From: Myoxocephalus aenaeus | Lineage: Eukaryota > Chordata > Actinopteri > Perciformes > Cottidae | DNA: 64,000 nucleotides | Assembly: GCA_038501785.1 (NCBI GenBank) | Contig: JBAMJR010000099.1 | Span: 124,001 to 188,000 of the forward strand | Reading direction: 5' to 3' | In this document: piece by piece, positions 52,901 to 64,000 of the stretch | Layout: every line of letters starts with the position of its first letter | How positions within the stretch are numbered: position 1 is the first letter of the stretch | The notes under the pieces: model-generated | Databases searched by the model: none | What the model saw: the letters and a program-made list of their open reading frames with translations, nothing else | Told to the model about the DNA's origin: nothing | Translations under genes and position numbers: made by a program

Positions 52901-55900
52901 CACAGATCAATTTGAATTTGTCTTATTGAACAGCTGAATAACAGACATGCAGTTGATGAATAACTGGATTATAAACTGAATTTGCAGAACAAGGTCTTAA
53001 ACTGAACCCGTTAGCACAGGGCCGACACTGCAGTGAGCGTTTCAGGTTGACCCGGAGGTGGTGATATGAAGCTGAGCCTGACCAAAAGCAGAGGGAGGCT
53101 GGAATCTATTCAAGGCTGCCATCTGTGTCAAGCAACACATTATCAGCAGCCTCAGCCATTATGAATCAGTGATAACATGTGCTGTTCAATGCCATCAGCC
53201 TATTGGCCGCACAGAGTGCACGTCCATCTTTGTGACACGAGCGTTTCAAGATAAGCACTTGATCACAGGGCAAAAACTGAAAATCTATATGCAGTTAGAG
53301 TCATGCAACATACTGAAAAAACAACTAATTCTCTAAAATAAGAAAGAAAAGATATTTTCTGTGTTGTCAAGAGGAGATCAAACACCTACCTATCGGTTGG
53401 CCGGTAGTCGACACCCACACTCCTTCAGAAAGAGAAAAAAAGCTTTAATCTTGGGGCAATAACTGAAATGTAAATAGTTCACAGAATCCAGTTTAATATT
53501 CAACATGAAAGTGTAACAAATTGAATGTGAAGCAGCAGGGTTTTACACATTTAAGCAGTTACTATAAGGGTTTCCTCTGAACAGCGAGCCTCATTCACTC
53601 CGCACTTGGACTTGTTCCCACTCACCCTGCGCCCCGTAAGGCTGTTGCCAGCCCTGGGCAGGCTGTGCCGTCCAACCATTAGCTGCACTCAAGATGCCCC
53701 TGGGTGCCCACTGGGCAGGGCCAAGCTGGCCAGGGGCCTTGCTGTCACGGGGTTCAGCCTTCTTTACTTCCACCTGTACAAAGGACAAGGAGGGCACATT
53801 TGGCATCACCAGTGTACGGCCTACGAAGTGCCTGACCTAGACAGCCCTGTCCTACCACTTATTATTTAATCTCAACATTGGGCCAGTTTGAAATCTCTCA
53901 CTTTATGTTTATTGGAATAATGTGGGGCTACTATGGTAGTCTATATTACTGTGTAGCCAGGAGAGCTGTGCAGCTATGTGTCTCAGGTAGTTATTATCAA
54001 GCGGGAATTTCATGGTGGCCAAAATCATAATAGTAACAGATAGTAATTGATCAACTTTTTTTTAATGCATCATCTCCAGATCACAGCCTCTTAAGATATA
54101 CCTGAGAAACATAGAACTATTTTTTCCCCTCCAGTGAATTACGCTAAATATGATAAAGACTTCTAATGGAATGTCATGACTTACCTTTCTCTGGTTCTAA
54201 CGCTTATAAAGAATCTCATTTTAATTTTATTTGGAATAAGTTTAGGGGGGAATGAATGTAGAGAGAAATTTGTATCTAAAGGTCTAACAGAATATAGAAA
54301 AGGTAAACATGCAAATATTACAAATAAACAGTCTTTTCAGTCAATCTAAAGTTGAATCTTCATACTGTGTCAAAGGGGAGAATTTTGTTTTTTTTCAATT
54401 GAGAACAAGTGACTGATACACTTTGACCTCAATATGTCAGATAGCTGCTGGAGGACTCTGTCTTTCTACAACCAAAACCTCAACTGTAAGAATGGTGACT
54501 TTAAGTTTATTTTTGATAATTCAATTATAATAATAAAAGTGCACTAGTATGTTAACACAGACTTTATCCATCCAAAACATTCATCAGATTGAACTTTTAA
54601 GCATAGTTATCATCCATCGCAGTAACAGTTAAATCCCTTGCACCAAATATAAATTGCTCCAAAAACAACAAATTGTCCTTCCTGTAACTAGGCAAAGCTA
54701 CCAGCAGTTAACCAGAGCAAGGAAACAGGCTGAGACTAAGGGGGGGCAACCAGAAATAGACTGAGGGGTTGAGTTATTGGGGTCACCTTGCAGGAGGAAA
54801 ACGAATCACAAATTCCTCCCCGCTTTAAGGTGTTGCCACCTTCCGCAGACTCCCCTCTTCCTTCTCTGTCGACCTAATTACATGCACATGTTTCCGGCAG
54901 TGGCCTCGCCGCCGCCGGCAGCTACCTGAGCGCTTTCTCCCGTGGGCATCACAGCGACGAGTGATGGATACTATGACTTCTGTACGGTCCCCTAACAGAA
55001 CTGGGATTTGTTCCACAGTCTGATGTGCTCCAATTTCTAATTTTGTAACTCATATCTCCCAACCTCCCTCAAGTCCCAGCATAAGGTAATGTCAAGTCAA
55101 CAACAATGGATTAAGTCGAGCCTTGATTCCTGCTGGAAACCAGGGCAAAGTCAAGAGGGGTAGGCACCACTGGATAGTGTACAGGTTGAGCTAAATAATC
55201 TACTAAGGAAATGGGATTCGTTTAATCATTTTAATGTAATGATCAATGATATTTCAATAAAAATGCATTTCATTGTGTGACCACAACAACCCAAAATATA
55301 ACTGCCACACAAGAAACAAGCTTTCATCTATAGTTTCTTTAGCAAAAACAGAGGCGGGGCACATCTGGTGGTTTGAGGTGATGACAGCAAATCCCCCAAC
55401 GTCCCTGGTTCAACTCTTGCCAGGGAGCTTGGAAGCAGGTCATTACTCATCTCTCTCTTCCGTTATTCTGTGTCATCTAGCTACTGTGCCCCCTTAAATA
55501 AAAGCACAAAAGAATATTTAAAAAACTTAACAACGAGGGTGTCACCTACAGAAACTCAGGCTTCATCTGGACCAAAATCCATAAAAGAAAATCCACTGCT
55601 CTCACTGTTCAGTGCAGAAACAACCACAACAATTAGCGCTTTTCAGCAACAACAACAACAACAACAAAGACGCCGCTTTAAATAAAAGTTGAAATCCTTA
55701 ACCGAAAGCTAAAATATACACAAAGGTCTCAGAGTGTCAAATATCGTAAACTGACCTTTAACTATTTAAACACCCCTGCGGCCATGTAACGATCAAGGAC
55801 AGAAACAAGATACATGCGATGATACATGATTGACTACACTGGGTGACTTTGAATATTTTTCTTCTGGCCACAAATCATTACTGAAAGCAAAAAGGAGACC

Positions 55901-58900
55901 GTCTCTTTTCTGGTATCTCTGTAGAGTAATATAAAAGCTTCTAATTACAAAATGTCTCCTTTGGGGAAAAGGGGGGCTGATGAATGAGAGCTTTAAAAGT
56001 GCCTATAAAACCCAAATGTCGAACCAATCCTAGCCAGATATGCACCAAGTAGGACTGTATTTTTTAATGGTTTGTTTCACTCAGCTGAGGTGCCAGGTGG
56101 GTGGTGTTTGCCACAAGCAATAGCACAATACAAGGAGTGCCAGAAGGTTATGAGCTGTGCTTAAATATAACACCAAAATGAATTTATAGTTTTTCCCCGG
56201 ATGGACAGCTTACCTGACACAATCTGAATTGTCTTTGCGCAGTAAACCCTATCCCATCCATCTGGCACACACACTGAGTTAAAACAAACACTAAGAAGCA
56301 ACGTGCAAATATTATTGTGCGACTCGTGTCTCACCCTGAGCAGCATTTCAGAGAGAACTGTCATTTGTTATTTAGAAGACTGAAAGACACAGTATGGAGA
56401 TTCTTCAACTGAGGTCACCGAGTTGAGATTTTTTCTTTAACTTTTATAAAGAAAATTAAAAAAATTAAAAAACATGTTGACGTGTAAGTGACCTGCCAAC
56501 AAAATATAAGAAAACAAAAGAAACAGAACTGAATGGACCAATCCTTTAGGTGATTAATATTCAGTGAAGTGCTTTATTATATTTTAATTACATATTATGT
56601 AATGTTTTATTAAAAAACAGCAAATATTGTAACTTTTATATTTTACGGACATCCTAAAGGAGTGGTCGGTTTAAACAAAGCCTTAGGCGACTACAGAAAC
56701 TGTGATATAACAGCATTAGTAAAGGATCAGTGTGCCTCTATAAACTATAATTTATGGCAATAAGTGTGAGGGTAGTACGTTTTAGAGCAAAAGATATCAT
56801 CAATAATAATAATATGATGAGTAAATTAATTAGCAGCCTGATCAGTTGTTTTTGTTTGATGTCAAAGGCTTATTTGTGCTTTATGATGCTGCAGATGGGA
56901 AGCCACTGGAAAATGAACAAATTAAACAACATCATAGCATAATTCTCACTCTGTCGCCCAAGCCTCTGTTTGATCTTAAGGGTAAAATAAAACTACAACT
57001 ACACACTTTTTTGCCCATGATGTCGTGAAAATGCATGTTGACAGCCTGGTCCACTGATTGTTCGGCCTCGAAAGTAATAAATCCAAAACCTAGCCAACGA
57101 CCAAGAGTGAATCAAGGTAGCAGGGGGGTTGTGACAACACAAGATGAAGAACAGTATTGGGCTTCAGCAGAGTGAGGATCCATCAAGACTGAGCAAGAGG
57201 CTCCTGGGGTTCGGATGATGTCGCAGACTCGCAGAACAACACAAATCCAAGACTAATGCCTGGGGGATTGAGGGAAACCTTTCACTTTACTGGGCAGTGG
57301 AATATTTTGTGAAGATAACAATACAGGACTGCTTAACTGCTAGACGTGAAGAATGGCAAGTGCAGCAATTGATTTGATGTGAAATGTCACATCAAAAGAT
57401 GAAGTTCATCTTCCGCCCTTTAACATTGATAAATGCCAATTGAACTAATATTACATTGTGTTACTTCATGCTGTTTCATCCAAACCCCACCTTGATCTGT
57501 CCCTTGGTATATTGCTGTGGAGCACACACTCGCAGCAGCCATTGTTAATGCATCACAAAAATATGGAGAAACACAAACTGTAGAATGCCTAAAGCTTTCT
57601 CCAAGCTTTCCCAAATTCTGTATTTTACTTTTGAGTCAGCCAGGATAAGCCTAATATGGACAATTAAAGTATTGCTCACAGCGGTAACACAAAGATATAG
57701 GCCACAACTGGTTCCCTAACGTGACATGTTGCTGATTTTGATCAAGAGTTTTAATGGGGTATGGACAATGTTCATCAACAAGAGTAAGAACTTTTTGGTC
57801 CAACATTTTGGTGCAGTAAACTCATCCGAATATCTGCAATAGAGCGTCAGCAGGACGTGGTGCGCTGCCATGATCTACTTTCAATTAAATTAACTTTCCA
57901 CGGTGGCAGAATTGGGTTGTGTGCGCATCTCTACTTGGGGACCTAACCTGAATCCAATTTAAGACAATACTACTGAGACCTCTAGTACCATGCCAAGCAT
58001 TCCCAAGCCTCATGATCTATTGCTATTAATAACATCTGTCAATGACCTGTCCTTATTCTAAATGTAAAACCCAGTTGACACATTACAAAGTTTGACATGT
58101 CTTGTTTACACTCAAGTTCTCAATTTAAAGACTTGTTACTAAAATCAGATTTCAACAACTGATGAAACTGATTCTCACTCTGTGGAGAGACTATCTCTCA
58201 GACTACTAAACGTAGAACCGTGAGATCATTTGAAATCCTTTATACAGCCACAATAACTATTTTGATTACTAAATTAATTGGTTTTGGGTTGGGGATTTGT
58301 TTTAACACAAAAATTAAAGGAAAAAACACTGGTTTGGGCTTCTTGAATATAAATACTTTGTTTTTTGTCAGGTTGGTCAGAAAAAAAATCATCATGGGCT
58401 CTGGGAAATATTAGTTTGGCTGGAATTTTATACATCCCAAAATTACTCCCTTCATTATTATTATTAATTTATTTTTTTAAACTAAAAAGCAGACAGACGG
58501 GTCTATATATATATATATATATACAGTATATCGTATATGTCAAACTGATTCAACAGTGAAAACAAGTTAAAAAGATAAAGAAAGAAGTCACCTGGCGACA
58601 GAAGACAATGTACTTTAGGAACAACATGGTTCCTGTAAAAACGAATTAGTCTTTATTCATTGTTACACTCATTAAAATACAAAACCAGCCTGAAAATGTA
58701 AAAAATCTGAAACGACTACATGACTACTATGTAGGACAGCCGGAGAGTCGTCTGACCCTGGTCGACCTGCCCAATGCTATGCTCCGATTGGCCAGTCTGC
58801 GTTCGAGGGGCGGGACTTAGCAACGGGTTAATTGCTGCTAAACTATTTCTCAAATAAATAAATAATTATTTCAGCCACCCTGCAGCCAAATTCACAATTT

Positions 58901-61900
58901 GATGCAACTTTGTACACTTTGTACACTTTTTGTGCTTTTACATTTGGCCTGTACCTCTGTGCTACCAGTCAATGCACAGTAACCTAAAGGAGAAAAGACA
59001 AATCTTAAGAGACACCGTTAATCACATTCAAACCATTCACAAGGAGAAAAGGGACAGAAGAAAGAAAAATAGAAAAGGGCTTACTTACAAAAATACTTAA
59101 CTCTCTACATATGGGAAAACACATACTACGCCATTTAAGATAAGATACATGTATCAGTTACATATATATCAAGTTAAAGAAAACTTATTCCAACGTTGGA
59201 AGTAACTAATGATTTTAGTAAAAGAAACTGTTAATACTATTAAAGAGTATGTAATGGTTGTTATTGGTGCAATACATGTTAAATTCCAATGACAAACTAT
59301 TCTGTGTTTCTCCCAATAGAGATGAATGGGGGTTTGGGCGGGGGAGCAGTGATACATGTTGTGGGTCAGTGGCCGCTGCTTCACTGCTATGTAGGACAAA
59401 CACAGATGAAACAGCTGTGACTGGAAGTCAGCGGGCAGAGACCCTGTGCCACCGACACTGCCGGTGGCACAGGGTCTGATTCCCAATGAGGCCATCCATG
59501 CACATGTCATAAACATGTCATTAAAAAAATGATTAAATGGAACTCTGCTGAGATTGTATGGGTCTCATTTTTAACTGTCAGTAAATAGGTTAAAGAGATT
59601 TTTTGAAATAGTGAAGTAAAAACCTTTTAAAATAGTTCCATTGTTCTGATGATAAATAACAATGTAAGATTCAACTTCAGCGTTTGGGCTGAAACCAGCC
59701 TCTTTGAAGGACAAACCCCCTTTAGATGCTCAAACTGTTCTCAATATGCCAGTTGCATGTTGTGATAAAGTACTGCTTTTGGAGCACCTACTCTCCTTTC
59801 CACAACAGATTTTTATAGTTTACTGACCTTTTAGCATTATCACACGTTCATTAAGACAATTGACATTAAAAACACTTATTTTGCAATATCACATCAATAC
59901 GAAATAGATCCCAAAAATTAAATAGACAAAAATTTGGCGGTTACATTACATGCTTTTACATCCTTCCAATTAATTAAAGGATTGGACATTTTGCATTCAA
60001 TACATTTTAGAGATACTTTCTAGTGTTTCACATTCTTCATTCATCCTGAGATAAATCTCAATGTGTGACTGAAAAAATCTTCCTCAAAAGGTATTCACAA
60101 CGTCTGTGCACAATAAGCTGGGCTTTTGGATTCTGATGTAGTTGTATCATAAATCACCACAAATAGAATTGTAGTAAATCCAGAAAATCTTACGGTGCTC
60201 TTAAAGATTACCATTTTTAGTCTTTCCACGCTGATGAAGAGTCTGTGACCAATAACCAATGTTCTTGGCTAAAGGTTTTTAAGATAACTTCTCTCATTGC
60301 TCTGCCTATTTAACCGAGTAGAAAAGTGTGTATGGAACAGACTTGTGTTGTCGCACACAGAGATGAAGGACACTGCAGTCCAAATCCGAGCATGCAGTAT
60401 TTCTGAAACAATTGTCAGATTTGAGTATGTGACAAAATCTGAGACGTGGTTTTTTAAAGTCCCATCTGCTGTTGTGTTATGTGGACACATTTACTAATGT
60501 AAAACCATCACATAAACTGAAGATAATTTTGTGAATTCCACAGGAGAGCCGTGTATTTTGCATTACAATAAGCTTTTCATTCCACCTCTAGAATTGTCGA
60601 GTCAGATTTTCCATTTGATCGTGAGCTGTGGTGACTTTTTACGAGGGTTTTATCCAACATGCTTTTGTGTTTTATTGTGTGTCTTCACCATACATAAAAT
60701 TAATGTTATGGCTTAAAGTGCTTTTTCTCTTTGGGCCAGAATAGTTTGTCATGAGATTTAAGATGGTAAGGTATGGAGAGGGGAGAAAAAACGGGATCAG
60801 CTTTTACCTCGGGGCCTCTGCTTCTCCGCATCATAGATCATTACCACCTCTGTGACCTTGAATGGGACAAAGGGAAACAGTGGCTGCATTTAGATAAGCA
60901 GACAGGGTCCGTTCATACTCCAATTAAATATTCTGCCTCAATTTGAACGAAAAATGAATTGTCCTATCCCACTAAATATCAACTTGTATATACTGTAGTA
61001 TTGACCCTGTTCAATGTCACATCTACTTAAGCAGTCTTAATGACGGTATGAACTGCATTATGTACTTCTCCATACTCACCACTCCGAATCTATTGAAATA
61101 GTCCCTGAGTTCAGGCTCGCCGCAGTTATGGGGGATTCCACCTACAAATATCTTCTTTGATTTATTGCTATCGGCTTTGCTGCCCTTCTGAAAGAAAAAA
61201 GGAAGTGTATGGATTTCAATGTCTGTTAAAGGATCACTCTGGGTAGGGGACAGTTAGCCCACATCTATTCAAACAGTGCAGAAGAAATTAGGTTCTCCTC
61301 TTGCCCTGGGGTATAATTCTTAACATGTCATGTCAATGCAAACACGAGTCTCCACAGATCAGAGAGCACGGCTTCCTCCATTTACTCTCAACCACTAAGC
61401 ATTTCACCATTGCTGTGCACTGCACTCACGCCGCAAAGGCTGGAGGCTGCTTACAACAATGATTTTTAACAATTACATCTTCTGCTCTGTTAGTAAAACA
61501 TTCAGTGGTAGCTACTTAAAATCAGTGAAAGGAGTTCCAGTGGGAAGCAAAGGGCTTCATTTGTAAAAGCTTCTGACATACAATTTATGCTTACAGCTAA
61601 ATATATGACATACAAAAATGTTGTATTGACAGCAAAGGGGCAATGACTGAAACCATCGCTGTCCAAAGGGACAAAATGACTATAATAGATCTGCAGTGGC
61701 TTGTTGATCGACCCAGAAATTACCCAAGTTGCTGCAGAGATTTCTGCCTTTCAAAATAATTCACTGCTGAAAGCAATTTTCTGTACCACACTATCATGCT
61801 CGTCTCTAGTTCTACTTGTGTTTTCTCAGTTTTATTCAACAAGGGACAAGGGAATAAGAACAACACATTTTAGCTGGGAAGGCATGAAAATTCCTCAATT

Positions 61901-62144
61901 AAACATGTTCTACATCCATAAAAGGCAATCCAAAAGTGTTGTTATAATTCCACAATTTAGCATGGTGATACAGACCTATGACCTCTACAGGAGACCTTTT
62001 TGTTACATCTATGAAAATGTCCCGTTATTGTTGCAGTCCCTTGATCACAAATAGAGGTCAATAGTCATAGATTATTTGATGCTTCTGTGATTTATCAAAA
62101 CCCCCAACCAATTTCTAGTGTTCTCAAAGGCATGAATGCCGTGT

Positions 62145-62212
<68 letters not shown>

Positions 62213-63191
62213 TTTAATTGCACTCATTGAAGAAATCAAATGTAGGTCAAAGTCAGACTGTTTTGATAAATGAAGCTCAAGGTCTCCTCATGGCCATTAA
62301 AAGAGTCCAACCTCAGAAGCAGAGGATGGAGAGACTGATGACCCGAGTCTAATTCCATAGGAAACGCCCGACCCAGTATAAATCAGATTTTTCTTACCCA
62401 TCCCTCCTTGGTTCGAGATTTTTCAGGTTGCATTCCTCTGGGAGTGCATGGCTTCGGGTCAATCTGACAGCAGAGAGAAAACGCTTGACTGTAGCCCCAA
62501 ATAAAGGCACCTTCAAATGTCCTTCTTCACTGAAGCAAATACAGTATATTGACTCGGCTCACACAAAAGGGAAACATATGTACGGATATGAATTTGAATA
62601 TATGGCCAATAAAACGCTCTGCCCTTCTCCGCCTTCTTAAACACAGCAATGGATGCAATATGTCATTCATGGTGAGCTGAGCTGACTGCATTGATATCAT
62701 TAATTATAGATAGATTGAAATGCAGAGAGGAAGATTAACAATTGCTTGTTTCTTTTCTGCTATCTCAGAGAAATCCAGGTTCACTTGCCAATTTGACTTG
62801 AAACAGGTAAATAAATCTTGTTGGGCAACAAATGTCAACATTTTGCTAAATGCACCGTCTGTACTAATGCCAGCAGGCAAGTACAACTGTGCTTCCCCTT
62901 GAATAACTTCTAACTTCTCTGAATGGTGAAATGCAGTATGAGGTTTTTCAAATTGCTTACACAATGTGCAGGCAGATTACTCCGGTTGATATGACTATCT
63001 GCTCCTTTGATTTAAAATACTCACATTTCTTCCATCAAGATTATGGGGCTTTGTCTCCAGCACTGTCCGTACACAATTGGGGTCTTTGAATTTGACGAAG
63101 CCGAAGCCTCGCGACTGATTTGTAGTTTTGTCCTTCATTATTACACAATCTACTACTTCCCCATACTGTGAGAAGTAGTTTCTAAGGGTCT
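46983..63191 (-). CDS. dazap1: dazap1, DAZ-associated protein 1 (first exon or exons outside window)
   Basis: Coding exons in transcript order: 63191-63025, 62463-62398, 61187-61080, 60856-60808, 57089-57007, 53773-53626, 53422-53390, 52799-52650, 51957-51793, 49284-49192, 47158-46983. All junctions are GT-AG and in frame, giving about 411 residues. DAZAP1 is an hnRNP-like RNA-binding protein that acts in pre-mRNA splicing and mRNA translation and shuttles between nucleus and cytoplasm. The first exon here enters inside RRM1 (ETLRNYFSQYGEVVDC; RNP1 RGFGFVKF). RRM2 follows with RNP2 KIFVGGIP and RNP1 RGFGFITF. The rest is a Pro/Gly/Gln-rich tail ending GRGQNHNNVQGFHPYRR, which corresponds to the DAZAP1 C-terminal nuclear transport signal. 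No exon encoding the start of RRM1 was found in 63192-64000. Confidence 0.95.
49192..49284 (-). other. dazap1: 31-codon frame-neutral exon of dazap1, possible cassette
   Basis: This 93-nt exon has good splice sites and encodes LGNYLQDPSAYGPTRPSHSN and then GQAEQGGYSA. Both flanking junctions are in phase 1, so skipping it joins SQYG directly to YGQD without a frameshift. The canonical mammalian protein, as I recall it, lacks this block. Confidence 0.7.
49405..49462 (+). mobile_element. LINE-type 3' tail in a dazap1 intron
   Basis: TACTCTGCAATGACAACAAA is followed by GTTGAATCTGAATCTGAA. Fish L2-like elements often end in GACAATAAAGTTGAATC with a short TGAATC repeat. Only the tail is present. 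Confidence 0.5.
53390..53422 (-). other. dazap1: 33-nt microexon of dazap1
   Basis: A pyrimidine-rich acceptor ending CTGAAG and donor GTAGGTG bound 33 nt that encode VWVSTTGQPIG across the junctions. The segment aligns with the MWVPAGQAIG stretch of mammalian DAZAP1. Both ends are in phase 1, so skipping would keep frame. Confidence 0.8.
53774..57006. other. dazap1 intron, nothing further seen
   Basis: About 3.2 kb of AT-rich intron between the RRM2 end and the Pro/Gly-rich tail. There is a short (CAA)n run near 55646-55668. No repeat family or nested gene was recognised. Confidence 0.6.
57090..60807. other. dazap1 intron with a hairpin and a short (TA)n
   Basis: About 3.7 kb between the two halves of RRM2. 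It contains a short (TA)n run near 58503-58521 and the perfect inverted repeat at 59439-59477. No nested gene is supported. Confidence 0.6.
59439..59477. repeat. perfect inverted repeat (hairpin) in a dazap1 intron
   Basis: Left arm AGACCCTGTGCCACCG (59439-59454) and right arm CGGTGGCACAGGGTCT (59462-59477) pair exactly around the 7-nt loop ACACTGC. The arms are far more GC-rich than the surrounding intron. Confidence 0.92.
62147..62204. repeat. (AT)n microsatellite in a dazap1 intron
   Basis: About 29 AT units followed directly by a poly(T) run. It lies about 190 bp from the exon at 62463-62398. Confidence 0.96.
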
Positions 63192-64000
63192 CTGAGGAGA
63201 GAAAGAAAGAAATTACATAAAAGTGGTGCTTCATGAAAATGACCACAGAAACATACAACTATACTGAAAATATAATCTGAGATATAATTCTGCCCAGCTT
63301 GCCTCGTGAACACAAAGAAGTGTAGTCATAATTTATAGAACTCCTGCTTTCATTATGATAAATGACGCTAAGAAAATATCTTCAGCACTTCAACCTGCAG
63401 TAAAACAGGTGTGGGGGTGGGGGAGAACACAAGCACCACTCCATGAAAGTACATGGGGAAGACTACAAGTCATCCAGTGACCTTGATTTTATATTTGTTT
63501 TATGGTAGAACATTGGGAATTTTAACTTTGGATTTTAATGTAAAAACGCATGTTAAATGGCACCAAATATACAACAAAGTACTGTAATGCCTGCACAAGC
63601 CAAAGTGTGCAAGTTTGAAGAAATGAGGAGCCACTCGATGCTGGGATGCCCTTGGGCATCGCTGAGGAAACAAGCTCAGAGTTACGCTGAGCTGTGGTTC
63701 AGATCTTAACGTTAGCAGTGTGCTGTTAACACGAGCAGACCTTGTTCAAAGTTACACAATGGCCAATCGAGCATGAGCCAGTGAAGGACTAGACAAACTA
63801 GACCATCTCTGGGCTAGTCAGTGAAGGGGAATGTACACCAAATATAGACTGTCTAATGTCGACGCAACCACCAGTGTTTGCAGTTTGCAACAATCAGTAA
63901 TTTGCAAAGTGAAAATGGAGAATATATAAAAAATCCCAATGACATAATTCAAACACAGAAAAAACACATTACTAAAGAGGAACAGTGGCCACAATTATAC
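63192..64000. other. dazap1 intron reaching the right edge
   Basis: No exon matching the start of RRM1 (a KLFVGGLDW-like sequence) was found on the minus strand, so the gene continues beyond the window. Confidence 0.7.

Noticed and set aside
59439..59477. microRNA precursor
   Set aside because: The stem is only 16 bp with a 7-nt loop, too short for a standard pre-miRNA. The same objection applies to the 1659-1703 hairpin.

Overview
The window is vertebrate nuclear DNA from a ray-finned fish, most likely a percomorph teleost. Genes are split by GT-AG introns, coding exons cover only a small part of the sequence, intergenic DNA is AT-rich and full of (CA)n arrays, and several degraded repeats resemble families common in percomorph genomes. 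I see no prokaryotic, viral or organellar genes. Gene models were built by reading splice sites and checking that every junction keeps frame.

Four protein genes are supported. (1) kank3, minus strand, 5' part only: the start codon lies at 2174 and the large KN-motif/coiled-coil exon runs off the left edge. (2) angptl4, plus strand, complete in seven coding exons (28293-31072, 456 aa), with a CCAAT/TATA promoter. (3) dpp9, minus strand, complete in 20 coding exons (44125 down to 33531, 892 aa for the long form), with the Ser-Asp-His triad intact. (4) dazap1, minus strand, 11 coding exons from inside RRM1 to the stop (63191 down to 46983). Its first exon or exons lie beyond the right edge.

Layout: kank3 and angptl4 are divergent and about 25 kb apart. 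That space holds microsatellites, a 16-bp minisatellite and degraded repeats, but no gene I can support. angptl4 and dpp9 converge, with about 1.1 kb between their poly(A) signals. dazap1 lies just upstream of dpp9 on the same strand. The human orthologues of all four lie on 19p13, and KANK3/ANGPTL4 are also divergent neighbours there, so this is a conserved syntenic block.

The genes do not form one pathway: Kank3 is a talin-binding cortical adaptor, Angptl4 a secreted lipoprotein lipase inhibitor, Dpp9 an intracellular prolyl dipeptidase, and Dazap1 an RNA-binding protein. I found no new multi-gene system. The points most worth checking are a DR1-like nuclear receptor site in angptl4 intron 3, a basic N-terminal dpp9 exon matching the nuclear long form of mammalian DPP9, a frame-neutral 31-codon dazap1 exon, a possible frame-breaking dazap1 micro-exon, and two perfect intronic hairpins.
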